From UBA2653 sp964572685 (GTDB taxonomy: Bacteria > Pseudomonadota > Gammaproteobacteria > Legionellales > Legionellaceae): DNA of 50,107 nt. Shown here in pieces: positions 24,574-33,113 of this stretch. Location of the stretch: NCBI GenBank assembly GCA_964572685.1, contig CAZNFJ010000009.1:1-50107 (forward strand). Direction: 5' to 3'. A model generated the notes under the pieces. The model ran no database searches, was not told where the DNA came from, and saw nothing but the letters and a program-made list of their open reading frames with translations. Numbering within the stretch: the stretch's first letter is position 1; each line of letters opens with the position of its first letter. The position numbers and the translations under genes are program-made.

Positions 24574-25007
24574 CACTAGTCAAGCGTTCACGAGTTGTTC
24601 CTTTTTCTTGTGAACAAATGTATGAATTGGTGAATCGTATTGAAGATTATGATCGTTTTTTGCCATATATTGCCAAAGGAGTTGTTCATCATCGTGATGA
24701 AAATGAAGTTCAAGCAACTTTAGAAATTGAAGCAGCGGGTATGACAAAATCTTTTACTACCAGAAATCGCTTACAACAAAACAAAATGATAGAGATTCGT
24801 TTGGTTGATGGACCTTTTCATCATTTAGAAGGATTTTGGCGATTTGATGAAACATCCGATGGTTCTATGATTTCTTTTGATTTGGAGTTTGAATTTTCGA
24901 GTAAAATGGTTTCTATGTTTTTAGGGCCTATATTCGAACAAATCGCCGATAAAATGGTTGATTCTTTTTGTGAACGAGCTAAAGTGTGTTATGAAGTTGT
25001 CGATTGA
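24570..25007 (+). CDS. ratA: RatA/COQ10-like START-domain protein
   Basis: 145-residue protein of the polyketide cyclase/COQ10 (START) family. Conserved stretches are VPFSCEQMYELVNRIEDYD, RFLPYI, a central beta region (FTTRNRLQQNKMIEIRL) and the C-terminal helix (IADKMVDSFCERAKVCY). E. coli RatA was reported to block 70S assembly, but the fold binds ubiquinone-like lipids and the homologues are better seen as quinone chaperones. GGAGGG precedes the ATG. Neighbours rnfH and bamE are the usual ones; smpB, often upstream, is replaced by the esterase. Confidence 0.9.
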   Translation: MTLVKRSRVVPFSCEQMYELVNRIEDYDRFLPYIAKGVVHHRDENEVQATLEIEAAGMTKSFTTRNRLQQNKMIEIRLVDGPFHHLEGFWRFDETSDGSMISFDLEFEFSSKMVSMFLGPIFEQIADKMVDSFCERAKVCYEVVD

Positions 25008-25254
25008 GTTGTTTTTTACAGTGGATGGTCAGTTAAAAAAGATTGATCTTGATTGGTTTGAAGGAATGCGCATTCAAGATGTTTTGGATGTAGTAGATTA
25101 TCCTTCGCCTCCTTCTTATGGAGTAGGTATTTTTGGTAAAAAAGTGAGCTTGGATGCATGGGTACAACCCGGTGATCGTGTTGAAATTTACCAAGCTTTA
25201 CAAATAGACCCAAAGGAGGCGCGTCGACAACGCGCTTCCAAAAAGTTTAATTGA
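24991..25254 (+). CDS. rnfH: RnfH family protein (RatB)
   Basis: 87-residue ubiquitin-like beta-grasp protein. Visible family features are the N-terminal SIELFFTVDGQ, the central VGIFGKKVSLD, the PGDRVEIYQALQIDPKEARR block and a basic C-terminus. It overlaps ratA by 17 bases, in another frame. The ATG at 24991 is chosen because upstream codons lie inside ratA and are not conserved. Function is unclear; some relatives sit with the Rnf electron-transport complex. An intron remnant follows, where bamE would otherwise be the immediate convergent neighbour. Confidence 0.9.
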   Translation: MKLSIELFFTVDGQLKKIDLDWFEGMRIQDVLDVVDYPSPPSYGVGIFGKKVSLDAWVQPGDRVEIYQALQIDPKEARRQRASKKFN

Positions 25255-25401
25255 TACAGGCATATATCAACCAAGAAAAACTTACAATATTTCTAATGAA
25301 CCGATTAGTGATTTAGGAGCTGTGGACAATCAACTTTTTACATCATCAAAATTAAACAAGCTGCCAGCTTTACAGCCCCCAGGAAAAACTCAGCTCGCTT
25401 A

Positions 25402-25653
25402 AACTTCTACATACCTGACACCATGGGAGTATTGAGGACGGTAGTACGTGTCGTAAAGGGTTGGATAAACTATCATGCGATCTCTGATAACCAGAGGCGA
25501 GTAAGCTCTTTTAGAGAACTTGCAAGGCAAATACTATTTGCTTGGTTTAATCGTCGTGGAAGGAAATATCCGATCAATTGGACACGCTTTGCCAAAGTGC
25601 TTGATCGAGTTAAGTTTCTTAAAACATGGAAAGTGGTTTCGATGTTCTCATAA
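25402..25653 (+). pseudogene. ltrA: Group II intron maturase, C-terminal fragment
   Basis: Only the maturase-specific X domain remains: VVKGWINYHAISDNQRRV, FRELARQILFAWFNRRGRKY and the ending TWKVVSMF before the stop. Full-length intron-encoded proteins run over 400 residues with a YADD reverse transcriptase that is absent here. Without it the element cannot mobilise itself; splicing is also impossible without the lost 5' domains. Confidence 0.85.
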
Positions 25654-25688
25654 TGCAAGCCGAAGGGGGAAACCCACGATTAGCTCGG

Positions 25689-25721
25689 GAGCCGTATGCG
25701 GTAATTCCGCACGTACGGTTC
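25689..25721 (+). ncRNA. Group II intron domain V
   Basis: The hairpin starts GAGCCGTATGCGG and ends CCGCACGTACGGTTC, with the AGC catalytic triad and the two-base bulge of domain V. It lies 35 bases after the maturase stop, the usual order. A 7-base stem (CACCGAG/CTCGGTG) 12 bases later is a plausible domain VI. Confidence 0.75.
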
Positions 25722-25843
25722 TAAGAGGGGTTCACCGAGGTGACTCGGTGAGTCTGCTCACATGAGTCAACCGCCCTGGTACGGATCCGTATGCCGCGTG
25801 GTGTGAGGAGACGGGGACTTTGCTCCCCTCCTACTCGATTGTC

Positions 25844-26176
25844 TTAAGCTTTAGGTAATGTGATGATTTTTACCAGTTTATCATTTTCAAAAAATAAACT
25901 GGCTCTTTTGACTAAAATCGGACCTTCACCAACTTGATAGGTAAAAACGTAATCCCAGCGATTCTTTTGAAATGTTGGCGTGATGAGTGTATGACCTAAA
26001 AGAATGGCTACATCGGTTTTGTGCATACCGATTTTGATTTTTCTCAGTTGTTTTTGCTTAATAAGATTACCTTGTTGTGTTTTGAGGCGTGCGAACGATA
26101 AATAATGGCATGCAGTTAACTGAGTGAGAAAAAGACCAAACAAAAGCAATAGGAAAATATTTTTTGAACGGCTCAA
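25844..26176 (-). CDS. bamE: Outer-membrane assembly lipoprotein BamE
   Basis: 110 residues, a BAM-complex lipoprotein. Signal peptide with lipobox LTAC, Cys at 23. The BamE core has the QGNLIKQKQLRKIKIGMHK motif, then VAILLGHTLITPTF and WDYVFTYQ, and a C-terminal strand (ASLFFENDKLVKII). It starts with TTG; AAGGAG with a 6-base spacer decides this start. It is convergent with ratA-rnfH, the normal gammaproteobacterial arrangement, though an intron remnant now separates them. It lies downstream of the amidohydrolase-like gene on the same strand. Confidence 0.92.
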   Translation of the reverse strand: MSRSKNIFLLLLFGLFLTQLTACHYLSFARLKTQQGNLIKQKQLRKIKIGMHKTDVAILLGHTLITPTFQKNRWDYVFTYQVGEGPILVKRASLFFENDKLVKIITLPKA

Positions 26177-26226
26177 GACAAGCTCCTTGCTAAGTTAAAT
26201 AGATGAGGGGCAATCATATCATGTTG

Positions 26227-26940
26227 TTATAATAATTCCAGCAAGGATTGAATACTTACTAATAAATTCTCGTAAAGTAGAGTGGCTTGCTCTTTGTCAT
26301 GTAATAATAAAGCATTGCATTCTAATTCAATACCCAAATAGCAAGTTTCATCCAGATTTTTACGAATACTACTGGTGTGATTATCGGATTTTCCTGCTCT
26401 TGGATAATTCAGTCGGACTTTATAAGGCGTTCGTTTGATGAGTATTTCATGAAAAATGCGCGCGACTTCTTTTTCAGCATGACGTTTGGGATCATACAAT
26501 AAGCCAATTGCAGTATTGAGCCTTTTGCCTTTTTCTACAGGATTGAAGGTATGAATAGATAAATGCAAGACTTGTTGGTTCTCTTGGATATGTTTTTTAA
26601 CTAAATCAGAAAAATCTTGTCGAAATGGATAATAATAGCATTCTAATAGTGATTTTTTTTCTTGTTCAGAAATCTTTTCAATGATATCGGCTGAAAAACA
26701 GTGTTCTTGTTCTTCTGACTTATTTAAGTCAAGTAATAATCGACTGATTCCTCCCAATCGAAGATCACAATGAAGATTTTTTGCTAAATAAATACTTAAT
26801 TCTTTAGCATAAGGATCAAAGCATTTAAAGTCATCGTTTAAATCGGATGAAAGGGTGGGGCCATGAAAAAGATATTGCCAATCATGGGGTAAATGATTGC
26901 TTGCATGCTCACAGCTTAAAATAAGAATGGTTTCTTTCAT
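26227..26940 (-). CDS. N-formylglutamate amidohydrolase family protein
   Basis: 237 residues from the ATG at 26940 (a TTG at 26997 would add 19). Family PF05013: ILSCEHASNHLP near the N-terminus (metal-binding), LGGISRLLLDLNKSE, HLSIHTFNPV with the second metal site, GLLYDP and LNYPRAGKSDNHTSSIRK. The best-known members hydrolyse N-formylglutamate in histidine breakdown, but this gene has no hut neighbours, so the substrate may differ. It is downstream of the FMN-binding synthase-like gene and could be cotranscribed with it. Confidence 0.82.
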   Translation of the reverse strand: MKETILILSCEHASNHLPHDWQYLFHGPTLSSDLNDDFKCFDPYAKELSIYLAKNLHCDLRLGGISRLLLDLNKSEEQEHCFSADIIEKISEQEKKSLLECYYYPFRQDFSDLVKKHIQENQQVLHLSIHTFNPVEKGKRLNTAIGLLYDPKRHAEKEVARIFHEILIKRTPYKVRLNYPRAGKSDNHTSSIRKNLDETCYLGIELECNALLLHDKEQATLLYENLLVSIQSLLELL

Positions 26941-27024
26941 GAGAACTTGATCAATTTGTTTAGATAAAAGTATAACGGCTCCATCCAAGATTCTCAAGTT
27001 TTCAAATATTGAAGCATGGTGTAT

Positions 27025-28605
27025 TCATTGTAAATCAAAAGAATCTGCACTACTTCTGTCCCAATAGGTTCTAAAAGGATGTGGTACATTGTTCGATAAC
27101 AAAGCACCTGGCTTAATAAAGTCATAAACACTGCTTAAAGGAATCATTTGGTTTAAGTGTACACGTTTCATCAATAAATGAGGGGTGATTTCAGTAGAGG
27201 AATGTAAACCCATGGAACCGACAATTTCTAAAAAACTTTTGATGGTATTGGCGTGAAAATTGGCAACACGATGTTTTTTTTCATCGACTACCAATCCTCT
27301 TTGCAAGCGTTCATTTTGTGTTGTAATGCCAGTGGGACAGGTGTTTTTATTGCATTGTCTTGATTGGATGCAACCCAAAGCAAACATCATTCCCCGAGCC
27401 GAATTGAGTAAATCAGCCCCTAATGCGATGTGATAAATCATATCAAATGCAGTGATGATTTTACCACTGGCGATAATTCGAATAGAGTCTCTTAATCCGA
27501 TGCCCACTAAGCAATTATTAACGAATACCAAAGCATCCTTTAAGGGTTCTCCTACATGATTACTGTATTCGAAAGGAGCGGCTCCTGTTCCCCCTTCAGC
27601 ACCATCTATGGTAATGAAATCTGGGATAATACTGGTCTTAAGCATGGCTTTGCAAATGGCTAAAAATTCATGATGTTGACCAATACAAAGTTTAAATCCT
27701 ACCGGTTTTCCATCGGACAAATCTCTTAGTTGTTGTAAGAATTCTAATAACTCAATCGGTGTTGAGAATGCACTGTGTGCAATTGGAGATAAAATATCAT
27801 GCCCCATAGAGACTTTTCTGACCTCTGCAATTTCAGGTGTTACTTTCGCGGCAGGTAGAATACCACCATGAGCAGGTTTGGCGCCCTGTGATAGTTTCAG
27901 CTCTATCATCTTAACTTGAGGTCGAGTCGCTTCTTTTTTAAATTCACTTGGCGAAAAACGACCATTGTCATCTCGACAACCAAAATAGCCTGTTCCTATT
28001 TGAAAGATTAAATCACCACCTTGAAGATGATAACGGCTTAATCCACCTTCACCAGTATTGTGGGCAAATCCACCTATTTGGGCACCCAGATTGAGTGCTT
28101 CAATTGCACGTGCTGAAATAGCGCCAAAGCTCATTGCGGATATATTTAAATGTGATGCTAGATAGGGTTGTTGGCATTGTTGATTACCAACCAGAATACG
28201 ATTTTCAATTTTCTCAGGCTCAATGGGCATGATCGAATGTTTGATGAAAATATAGCCCAGAGCCTTGGTGTCGATTAAGGTTCCAAAAGGCATGGTGTCA
28301 TTGATGTTTTTCGCACGTTCATAAACAATACTTCGTAATTCACGGCTAAAAGGTTTTTCATCTGACTCTCCCGCAATAAAATATTGCCGAATTTCTGGTC
28401 TAATAAATTCGAGCATATAACGAATATGTCCAAGAATGGGAAAGTTTCGCAATAGTGTGTGTTTTGTTTGACTAAAGTCATATATGCCTATACCGACGAG
28501 TGCCGCTACTAATATGATAAATAATCGCCAGTCATTTTGCAGTAATACTAGATTAAAAATGAGTAATAAGACAATTCCAAATGCAATATAAAGTTTTCTT
28601 CTCAT
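27025..28605 (-). CDS. FMN-binding glutamate synthase family protein, membrane-anchored
   Basis: 526 residues. Two hydrophobic segments at residues about 5-45 precede the glutamate synthase central/FMN domain: AMSFGAISARAIEALNLGA, GGFAHNTGEGGLSRYH, ELKLSQGAKPAHGGILP, FITIDGAEGGTGAAP and IASGKIITAFDM. A Cys-rich stretch (CIQSRQCNKNTCPTGITT) matches the 3Fe-4S loop. It lacks the glutaminase and gltD partner, so it is not a full glutamate synthase; relatives occur as stand-alone proteins of unsettled function. The ATG at 28605 has AAAGG upstream. It follows the malic enzyme by 10 bases. Confidence 0.85.
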   Translation of the reverse strand: MRRKLYIAFGIVLLLIFNLVLLQNDWRLFIILVAALVGIGIYDFSQTKHTLLRNFPILGHIRYMLEFIRPEIRQYFIAGESDEKPFSRELRSIVYERAKNINDTMPFGTLIDTKALGYIFIKHSIMPIEPEKIENRILVGNQQCQQPYLASHLNISAMSFGAISARAIEALNLGAQIGGFAHNTGEGGLSRYHLQGGDLIFQIGTGYFGCRDDNGRFSPSEFKKEATRPQVKMIELKLSQGAKPAHGGILPAAKVTPEIAEVRKVSMGHDILSPIAHSAFSTPIELLEFLQQLRDLSDGKPVGFKLCIGQHHEFLAICKAMLKTSIIPDFITIDGAEGGTGAAPFEYSNHVGEPLKDALVFVNNCLVGIGLRDSIRIIASGKIITAFDMIYHIALGADLLNSARGMMFALGCIQSRQCNKNTCPTGITTQNERLQRGLVVDEKKHRVANFHANTIKSFLEIVGSMGLHSSTEITPHLLMKRVHLNQMIPLSSVYDFIKPGALLSNNVPHPFRTYWDRSSADSFDLQ

Positions 28606-28615
28606 GTTTTTACCT

Positions 28616-30280
28616 TTAATAAGTGGGGTACCAGAAATGTGAATCAATTGCTTTTTGTATATTTGATGGATGGGGCTTGAGTGGTGAATGCCCATCCTTG
28701 ATGGCTTGCTCAATAATTGCGCAAGCTATCATTTTGCTTAAATCACGAATCGCTGTAATCGGTGGTAAGATGGATTCTGAAATTTTGGCTTGTGTTGCAC
28801 AATGATTGGATAAAGTTTGAGCCGCGATTTCAAATAGATGTGGGGTGACCCTTTTTAATTTACCGGCAATGACGGCAAGACCAAATGAGGGGAATACATA
28901 AGCATTATTACATTGTGCAATATCATACATGGTTTGTTGATAGTTAGGTTTTTCAAAGGGACTGCCTGTCGCGATAATCGCTTGGCCCTGCGTCCAGTTT
29001 AAAATGTCCTGAGGAGTAGCCTCGCATTTTTCATTGGGATTGGATAAGGGGAAAATGATAGGATGGGGAGTATAGCTAGCCATTTTTCGAATTATGCTTT
29101 CAGTAAAGTTGCCAAATTGACCAGAAACACCAATCAACACATGGGGTTGAATGGTGTTAATAATATGTTCTAATGTTATGGGTTGGGTCATATCAAATTG
29201 AGTTTGAAGTCTATTTTTAGATTGAGCCAAGGGTTTTTGAAACGATTGTAAATCACTCATGCCATCATGTATTAATCCATTTTTGTCAATCATATAAAAT
29301 ACTTGTTGGCAGTGTTGATCATCTAATCCTTTATCTTTAAGAATATTTTTAATTAAATTTGCAATACCGCAACCGGCAGAACCTGCACCATAAATGGCAA
29401 TTTTGATTGCTTCTAAGGGGATATTTGCTTTTTGGATGGCTGATAATGTCGCTGTTGCAGCAATGGCGGCGGTACCTTGGATATCATCATTAAAACAACA
29501 AAATTGATCTTTATAAATATCTAGTAGTTGATAAGCATGATTTTGGGCAAAGTCTTCGAACTGAATGAGAAGTTCTGGAAAAATGTGATGAAGGTGTTGC
29601 AAACACTCATCCACAAAATCAAGATAAACTTGTCCTGTTAGACGCTCATGTCTCCAGCCTAAATAATCTTTTGCTTGTAATTTTTCAGGGTTATTAGTCC
29701 CTACATCTAAAATAATCGGTAAAGTTAAAGCAGGATGTATCCCTGCCAATAGGGTATATAAGGATAATTTTCCGATAGGAATGCCGAGTCCACCAACCCC
29801 TTGATCACCTAAACCCAATATGCGTTCACCATCGGTTATTACGGTAATTTTTGGAGAAATTTGTTTTTTTAAGTTTTTAAGGATAGTTGGAATAAATTTT
29901 CGTTCTGGATAACTTAAATATAAGCCTCGAGGTTTTCGATAAATTTGACTGAACTTTTGGCAAGCCAGACCGACCACTGGCGTGTAAATAATTGGCATGG
30001 TTTCCACAGGATGTTCAAGAAGATATCGATAAAAGAGGATTTCATTTCGGTCTTGTAGTGCTCTTAAGTAAATGTGTTTCGAAAGATCGTCGTCGATTCG
30101 ATTAAAAGACCAATTGATTCGTTCAAGTTGCTCTTCAATTGTCTCAATATTCGAGGGTATCAGTCCATGGAGTTTGTATTTTAAACGTTCTTTTTCGCTA
30201 AAGGCCGTTCCTTTATTCATTAGGGGATTTTCAATACGTTCAAAGCCACCTAGTTTATTATCGATTTTTAAACGTCCCAC
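28616..30280 (-). CDS. maeA: NAD-dependent malic enzyme, MaeA/SfcA type
   Basis: 554 residues, length as in E. coli MaeA (565). It converts malate to pyruvate and CO2 with NAD. Key parts: the N-terminal domain with IIYTPVVGLACQKFS and RKPRGLYLSY, the substrate and metal region RILGLGDQGVGGLGIPIGKL, FEDFAQNHAYQLL, FNDDIQGTAAIAATA, then the Rossmann loop YGAGSAGCGIANL and IFPLSNPNEKCEATP. It starts with GTG; AGGAG lies upstream. It leads a minus-strand run with the synthase-like and amidohydrolase-like genes. A second, unrelated-size malic enzyme is at 40645. Confidence 0.93.
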   Translation of the reverse strand: MGRLKIDNKLGGFERIENPLMNKGTAFSEKERLKYKLHGLIPSNIETIEEQLERINWSFNRIDDDLSKHIYLRALQDRNEILFYRYLLEHPVETMPIIYTPVVGLACQKFSQIYRKPRGLYLSYPERKFIPTILKNLKKQISPKITVITDGERILGLGDQGVGGLGIPIGKLSLYTLLAGIHPALTLPIILDVGTNNPEKLQAKDYLGWRHERLTGQVYLDFVDECLQHLHHIFPELLIQFEDFAQNHAYQLLDIYKDQFCCFNDDIQGTAAIAATATLSAIQKANIPLEAIKIAIYGAGSAGCGIANLIKNILKDKGLDDQHCQQVFYMIDKNGLIHDGMSDLQSFQKPLAQSKNRLQTQFDMTQPITLEHIINTIQPHVLIGVSGQFGNFTESIIRKMASYTPHPIIFPLSNPNEKCEATPQDILNWTQGQAIIATGSPFEKPNYQQTMYDIAQCNNAYVFPSFGLAVIAGKLKRVTPHLFEIAAQTLSNHCATQAKISESILPPITAIRDLSKMIACAIIEQAIKDGHSPLKPHPSNIQKAIDSHFWYPTY

Positions 30281-30438
30281 GTCAAAGTTCTCCTTTTTTT
30301 TTAATATAGCACAGTTTTTAAAATTTTAACTTTACTTGAAAGAATTTGAGATGAACATTGTTGTTTTACTAATGAGATAAGAAATCATATTTTAATCAAC
30401 TATACTTTAATTAGCTGTAGTTTAAATAGGACGTTCGC

Positions 30439-31698
30439 ATGGATGGATATAAACTCAAGATATCTCCTGGGCAAGGACTATTATTATTGATGGAAATCTA
30501 TAAAGATGAGCAAGAGACTGTAACCTTATTAAAAAAATTATATTTATCTGGAGCAAAAAATACTAAATATAAAAATGATATTCAAAAATTTCTAACTGAT
30601 TCAAAATTATCGGCTTATCAAATTTCTTTTGATAAAGAAATCATTAATGAAGATCCAACAAGAAGATATTTTGAAACGCATCTTGCTTATGAATCATTGG
30701 TGTATGGATTAAATCAAATTAAAATAGATGATTTAAAAGATTACGCTCAAAATCTTTACGCCATGGTACCAGATACTCAAGATACAGATGAGATTGATGA
30801 TGTATTGAATGGTTATTTTTCTTCAAGCGATAGTCATTTATACAAGGAATATGCTTATTATTTGAAGAGCTTAAGGGGCGACGATATCAAGATTTTTTCT
30901 GATTTGACTGATGAGCAAAGAGAAAAGATTCAAATACTGGTGTTGAGTTCATTCCTTAGCTTAATGAATACCGCCTATGTAGACTTGCCCATTGATATTT
31001 ATGGTGAAGGTATTTACTCTGAGACTCAAAAAGGTAAAGTCTTAAAATTAGATCAAGAATTAATGGGTAGTTTAAATCGTGGTATTTTGAAATCACATAT
31101 GCCTTTGGCACAAGATGATATTGCAAGACATGATGATGAATTACCCTATTTAAAACCATCAGAACAAGCCAATTATGTAGAAGGTTCAACCTGGGTTGAG
31201 CATAATTTTCAGCAATGGGTTCATCCTTTTTCAAACTCAATTTCTGGAACCATGTTGTGTCAATTGAGAAACATGGCACAAATGCGAAATGATGGGAATG
31301 ATGTATTTACTCAACCAGTTGAGAAAATGAATCTTTTTTTAAAACTTTATATTTCTGCGATGCTTTTTAATAGTGGCGGTCATTCATTGTATGAGTTTAT
31401 TGCTCCTTTGGGATTGCCAGAAGTACAAGCGGAATTTAGTTCCATCAAGGGATTCAATGGAATTAATTTAGAATCAATGTATTTAATAGATAATGTTGAG
31501 GCTTTTGACGCCGCACTCAAAAATACAATTCGATATCATAATATGCTTTTATTAAAAAAAGCATTACACTCAGAACTACAGTTGCTAGTTCAATTTCCTC
31601 AAAAAACCTTATCTGATTTACAAGTGATTTCCGACAAAATGGTAGACTTATTTTCGGATGAAAGAAATATCGAAATGAACATAAGTCATAAAATCTAG
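30439..31698 (+). CDS. Orphan 419-residue protein, candidate effector
   Basis: Not recognised as any known domain. Soluble, rich in Asp, Glu, Leu, Lys and Asn, no signal peptide or membrane segment. The N-terminal third is charged and helical (LKKLYLSGAKNTKYK). Acidic patches (VPDTQDTDEIDDVLNG) precede a central stretch with several Asp residues. The C-terminal third has GHSLYEFIAPLGLPEVQAEF and GFNGINLESMYLIDN, which look like a conserved globular unit. It stands alone, divergent from maeA and upstream of an MFS pair. An effector role in a Legionellales cell is plausible but unproven. Confidence 0.7.
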   Translation: MDGYKLKISPGQGLLLLMEIYKDEQETVTLLKKLYLSGAKNTKYKNDIQKFLTDSKLSAYQISFDKEIINEDPTRRYFETHLAYESLVYGLNQIKIDDLKDYAQNLYAMVPDTQDTDEIDDVLNGYFSSSDSHLYKEYAYYLKSLRGDDIKIFSDLTDEQREKIQILVLSSFLSLMNTAYVDLPIDIYGEGIYSETQKGKVLKLDQELMGSLNRGILKSHMPLAQDDIARHDDELPYLKPSEQANYVEGSTWVEHNFQQWVHPFSNSISGTMLCQLRNMAQMRNDGNDVFTQPVEKMNLFLKLYISAMLFNSGGHSLYEFIAPLGLPEVQAEFSSIKGFNGINLESMYLIDNVEAFDAALKNTIRYHNMLLLKKALHSELQLLVQFPQKTLSDLQVISDKMVDLFSDERNIEMNISHKI

Positions 31699-31841
31699 AA
31701 TGATGTTTGTTGTACCATAGATATATATATAGTACTTGAATGAGTTTTGAGTATGATGACAAATTATAGAAAGCTGTTTATTTTAAAATTATTTTGTTAT
31801 ACTTCGCCTCCAAATGATATAAAACATTGGGAAGCGATACC

Positions 31842-33107
31842 ATGGGTGATATGTCTCCAAACTTATCCTTAAAAAAAGCCTGGGTTGTATGTTTTATTGC
31901 AAGCTTATTTTTTCTCTTTGAATTTATTCAATTGAGCAGTTTTGATGCGCTCAATCATTATATTGCCAGTTATTTTCATTTAAATGCCTCTAAAGTGAGT
32001 TTTTTAGGGAGTGCTTTTCTTTGGGGAAATGTTTTATTTTTGTTACCTGCCGGCGTTTTACTCGATCGATATGGTTCGCGTCGTGCGATGTTGGTTAGTT
32101 TAAGTGTTGCAGTCTTAGGCCTATTGATTTTTGCAAGCACTTCAAATTTTTTTCTAGCTTTTCTAGCACGATTGATGACGGGCATTGGCAACGCATTTTG
32201 TTTTGTATCTCTGGTTATTTTGGTCAGTCGTTGGTTTCCTGCTAAACACCAGGCTTTTGCCATGGGTGTATTGGTAAACATGGCTTTTGTTGGTGGTATG
32301 TTTGCACATACACCTTTGGTCATGCTAATTCAGGCTTACGGTTGGAAGACCATCATGTGGGTTAATGTGGGTCTGGGTATATTTATTTTATCTTTAATTT
32401 ATTTCATAGTGGAAAATTATCCTGCTCATCGTGCTCAAGAGTTCTCCAAATCTACAAGCGAAAAAGGTTTTTTGAATAGCTTAAAGTATATTTTAACTAT
32501 TCAAAATATTGCAGCAGGTGTCTATACTTCTTGTTTAAATTTGCCAATCATGGTCTTGTGTGCGCTGTGGGGTATGCAATATCTTCAAGTGGTTCAACAT
32601 TTAAGCATTTATCAAGCCAGTAACGCAGTGAGTATGATTTTTTTAGGAAGTATGATCGGTTGTCCTTTGGCTGGTTGGTGCTCTGATCAATGGCAAAAGA
32701 GAAAACCTATCATGTGGATTGGCGCGATGGCGGCTCTTGTTTTAACCATCCCTTTAATGATGTCTCAGCATGTTTGGTCTATGTCAACATTGATGTTTAT
32801 TTTCTTTCTATTGGGTTGTGCTACATCTGCGCAAGTTCTAAGTTATCCACTTATATCTGAAAGTAATCCGCCAGCTTATTCTGGCCGGGCATGTTCTATT
32901 GCTTCAGTCATCATCATGGGAGGAGGGATGCTTGCTCAAATGTTGTTTGGATATTTGCTGGGTCTTCATTCTGATATAAGCGGTCAGCTTTCGGTTGGAC
33001 AGTTTCATCTGGCCATGTATCTTTTTCCTGTGAGCATTTTTTTGGCCATTGGAGCCATGTTTTTACTTAAAGAAACAAATTGTCGTCATCTTTATACGGA
33101 GTCTTGA
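31842..33107 (+). CDS. MFS transporter, first of a tandem pair
   Basis: 421 residues, twelve predicted membrane segments. MFS motif A variants are visible (GVLLDRYGSRRAM and, in the second half, GWCSDQWQKRKPIMW), with RLMTGIGNAFCFVS in the fourth segment. The ATG at 31842 has GGGAAG about 7 bases upstream; a TTG at 31827 is less likely. It resembles the next gene and the pair at 41.9-44.5 kb (opening helix with FFLFEFIQ). Short MFS families in Legionella (Pht) carry amino acids or nucleosides; the nearby deoB hints at a nucleoside, which is inference. Confidence 0.85.
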   Translation: MGDMSPNLSLKKAWVVCFIASLFFLFEFIQLSSFDALNHYIASYFHLNASKVSFLGSAFLWGNVLFLLPAGVLLDRYGSRRAMLVSLSVAVLGLLIFASTSNFFLAFLARLMTGIGNAFCFVSLVILVSRWFPAKHQAFAMGVLVNMAFVGGMFAHTPLVMLIQAYGWKTIMWVNVGLGIFILSLIYFIVENYPAHRAQEFSKSTSEKGFLNSLKYILTIQNIAAGVYTSCLNLPIMVLCALWGMQYLQVVQHLSIYQASNAVSMIFLGSMIGCPLAGWCSDQWQKRKPIMWIGAMAALVLTIPLMMSQHVWSMSTLMFIFFLLGCATSAQVLSYPLISESNPPAYSGRACSIASVIIMGGGMLAQMLFGYLLGLHSDISGQLSVGQFHLAMYLFPVSIFLAIGAMFLLKETNCRHLYTES

Positions 33108-33113
33108 TTTATT

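Larger units (their letters stand above)
25390..25840 (+). mobile_element. Degraded 3' end of a group II intron
   Basis: A maturase fragment (25402-25653) is followed by a domain V-like hairpin (25689-25721), a domain VI-like stem (25733-25750) and a second stem pair ending ACGGGGACTTTGCTCCCC and CTACTCGATT, typical of bacterial intron 3' ends. The 5' ribozyme domains and the reverse transcriptase are gone. It ends 3 bases before the bamE stop codon. The left boundary is uncertain. Confidence 0.75.

Noticed and set aside
24570..25254. RatA-RnfH as a toxin-antitoxin pair
   Set aside because: Order and overlap are those of the conserved housekeeping neighbourhood with bamE; a toxin role is doubtful for this family.
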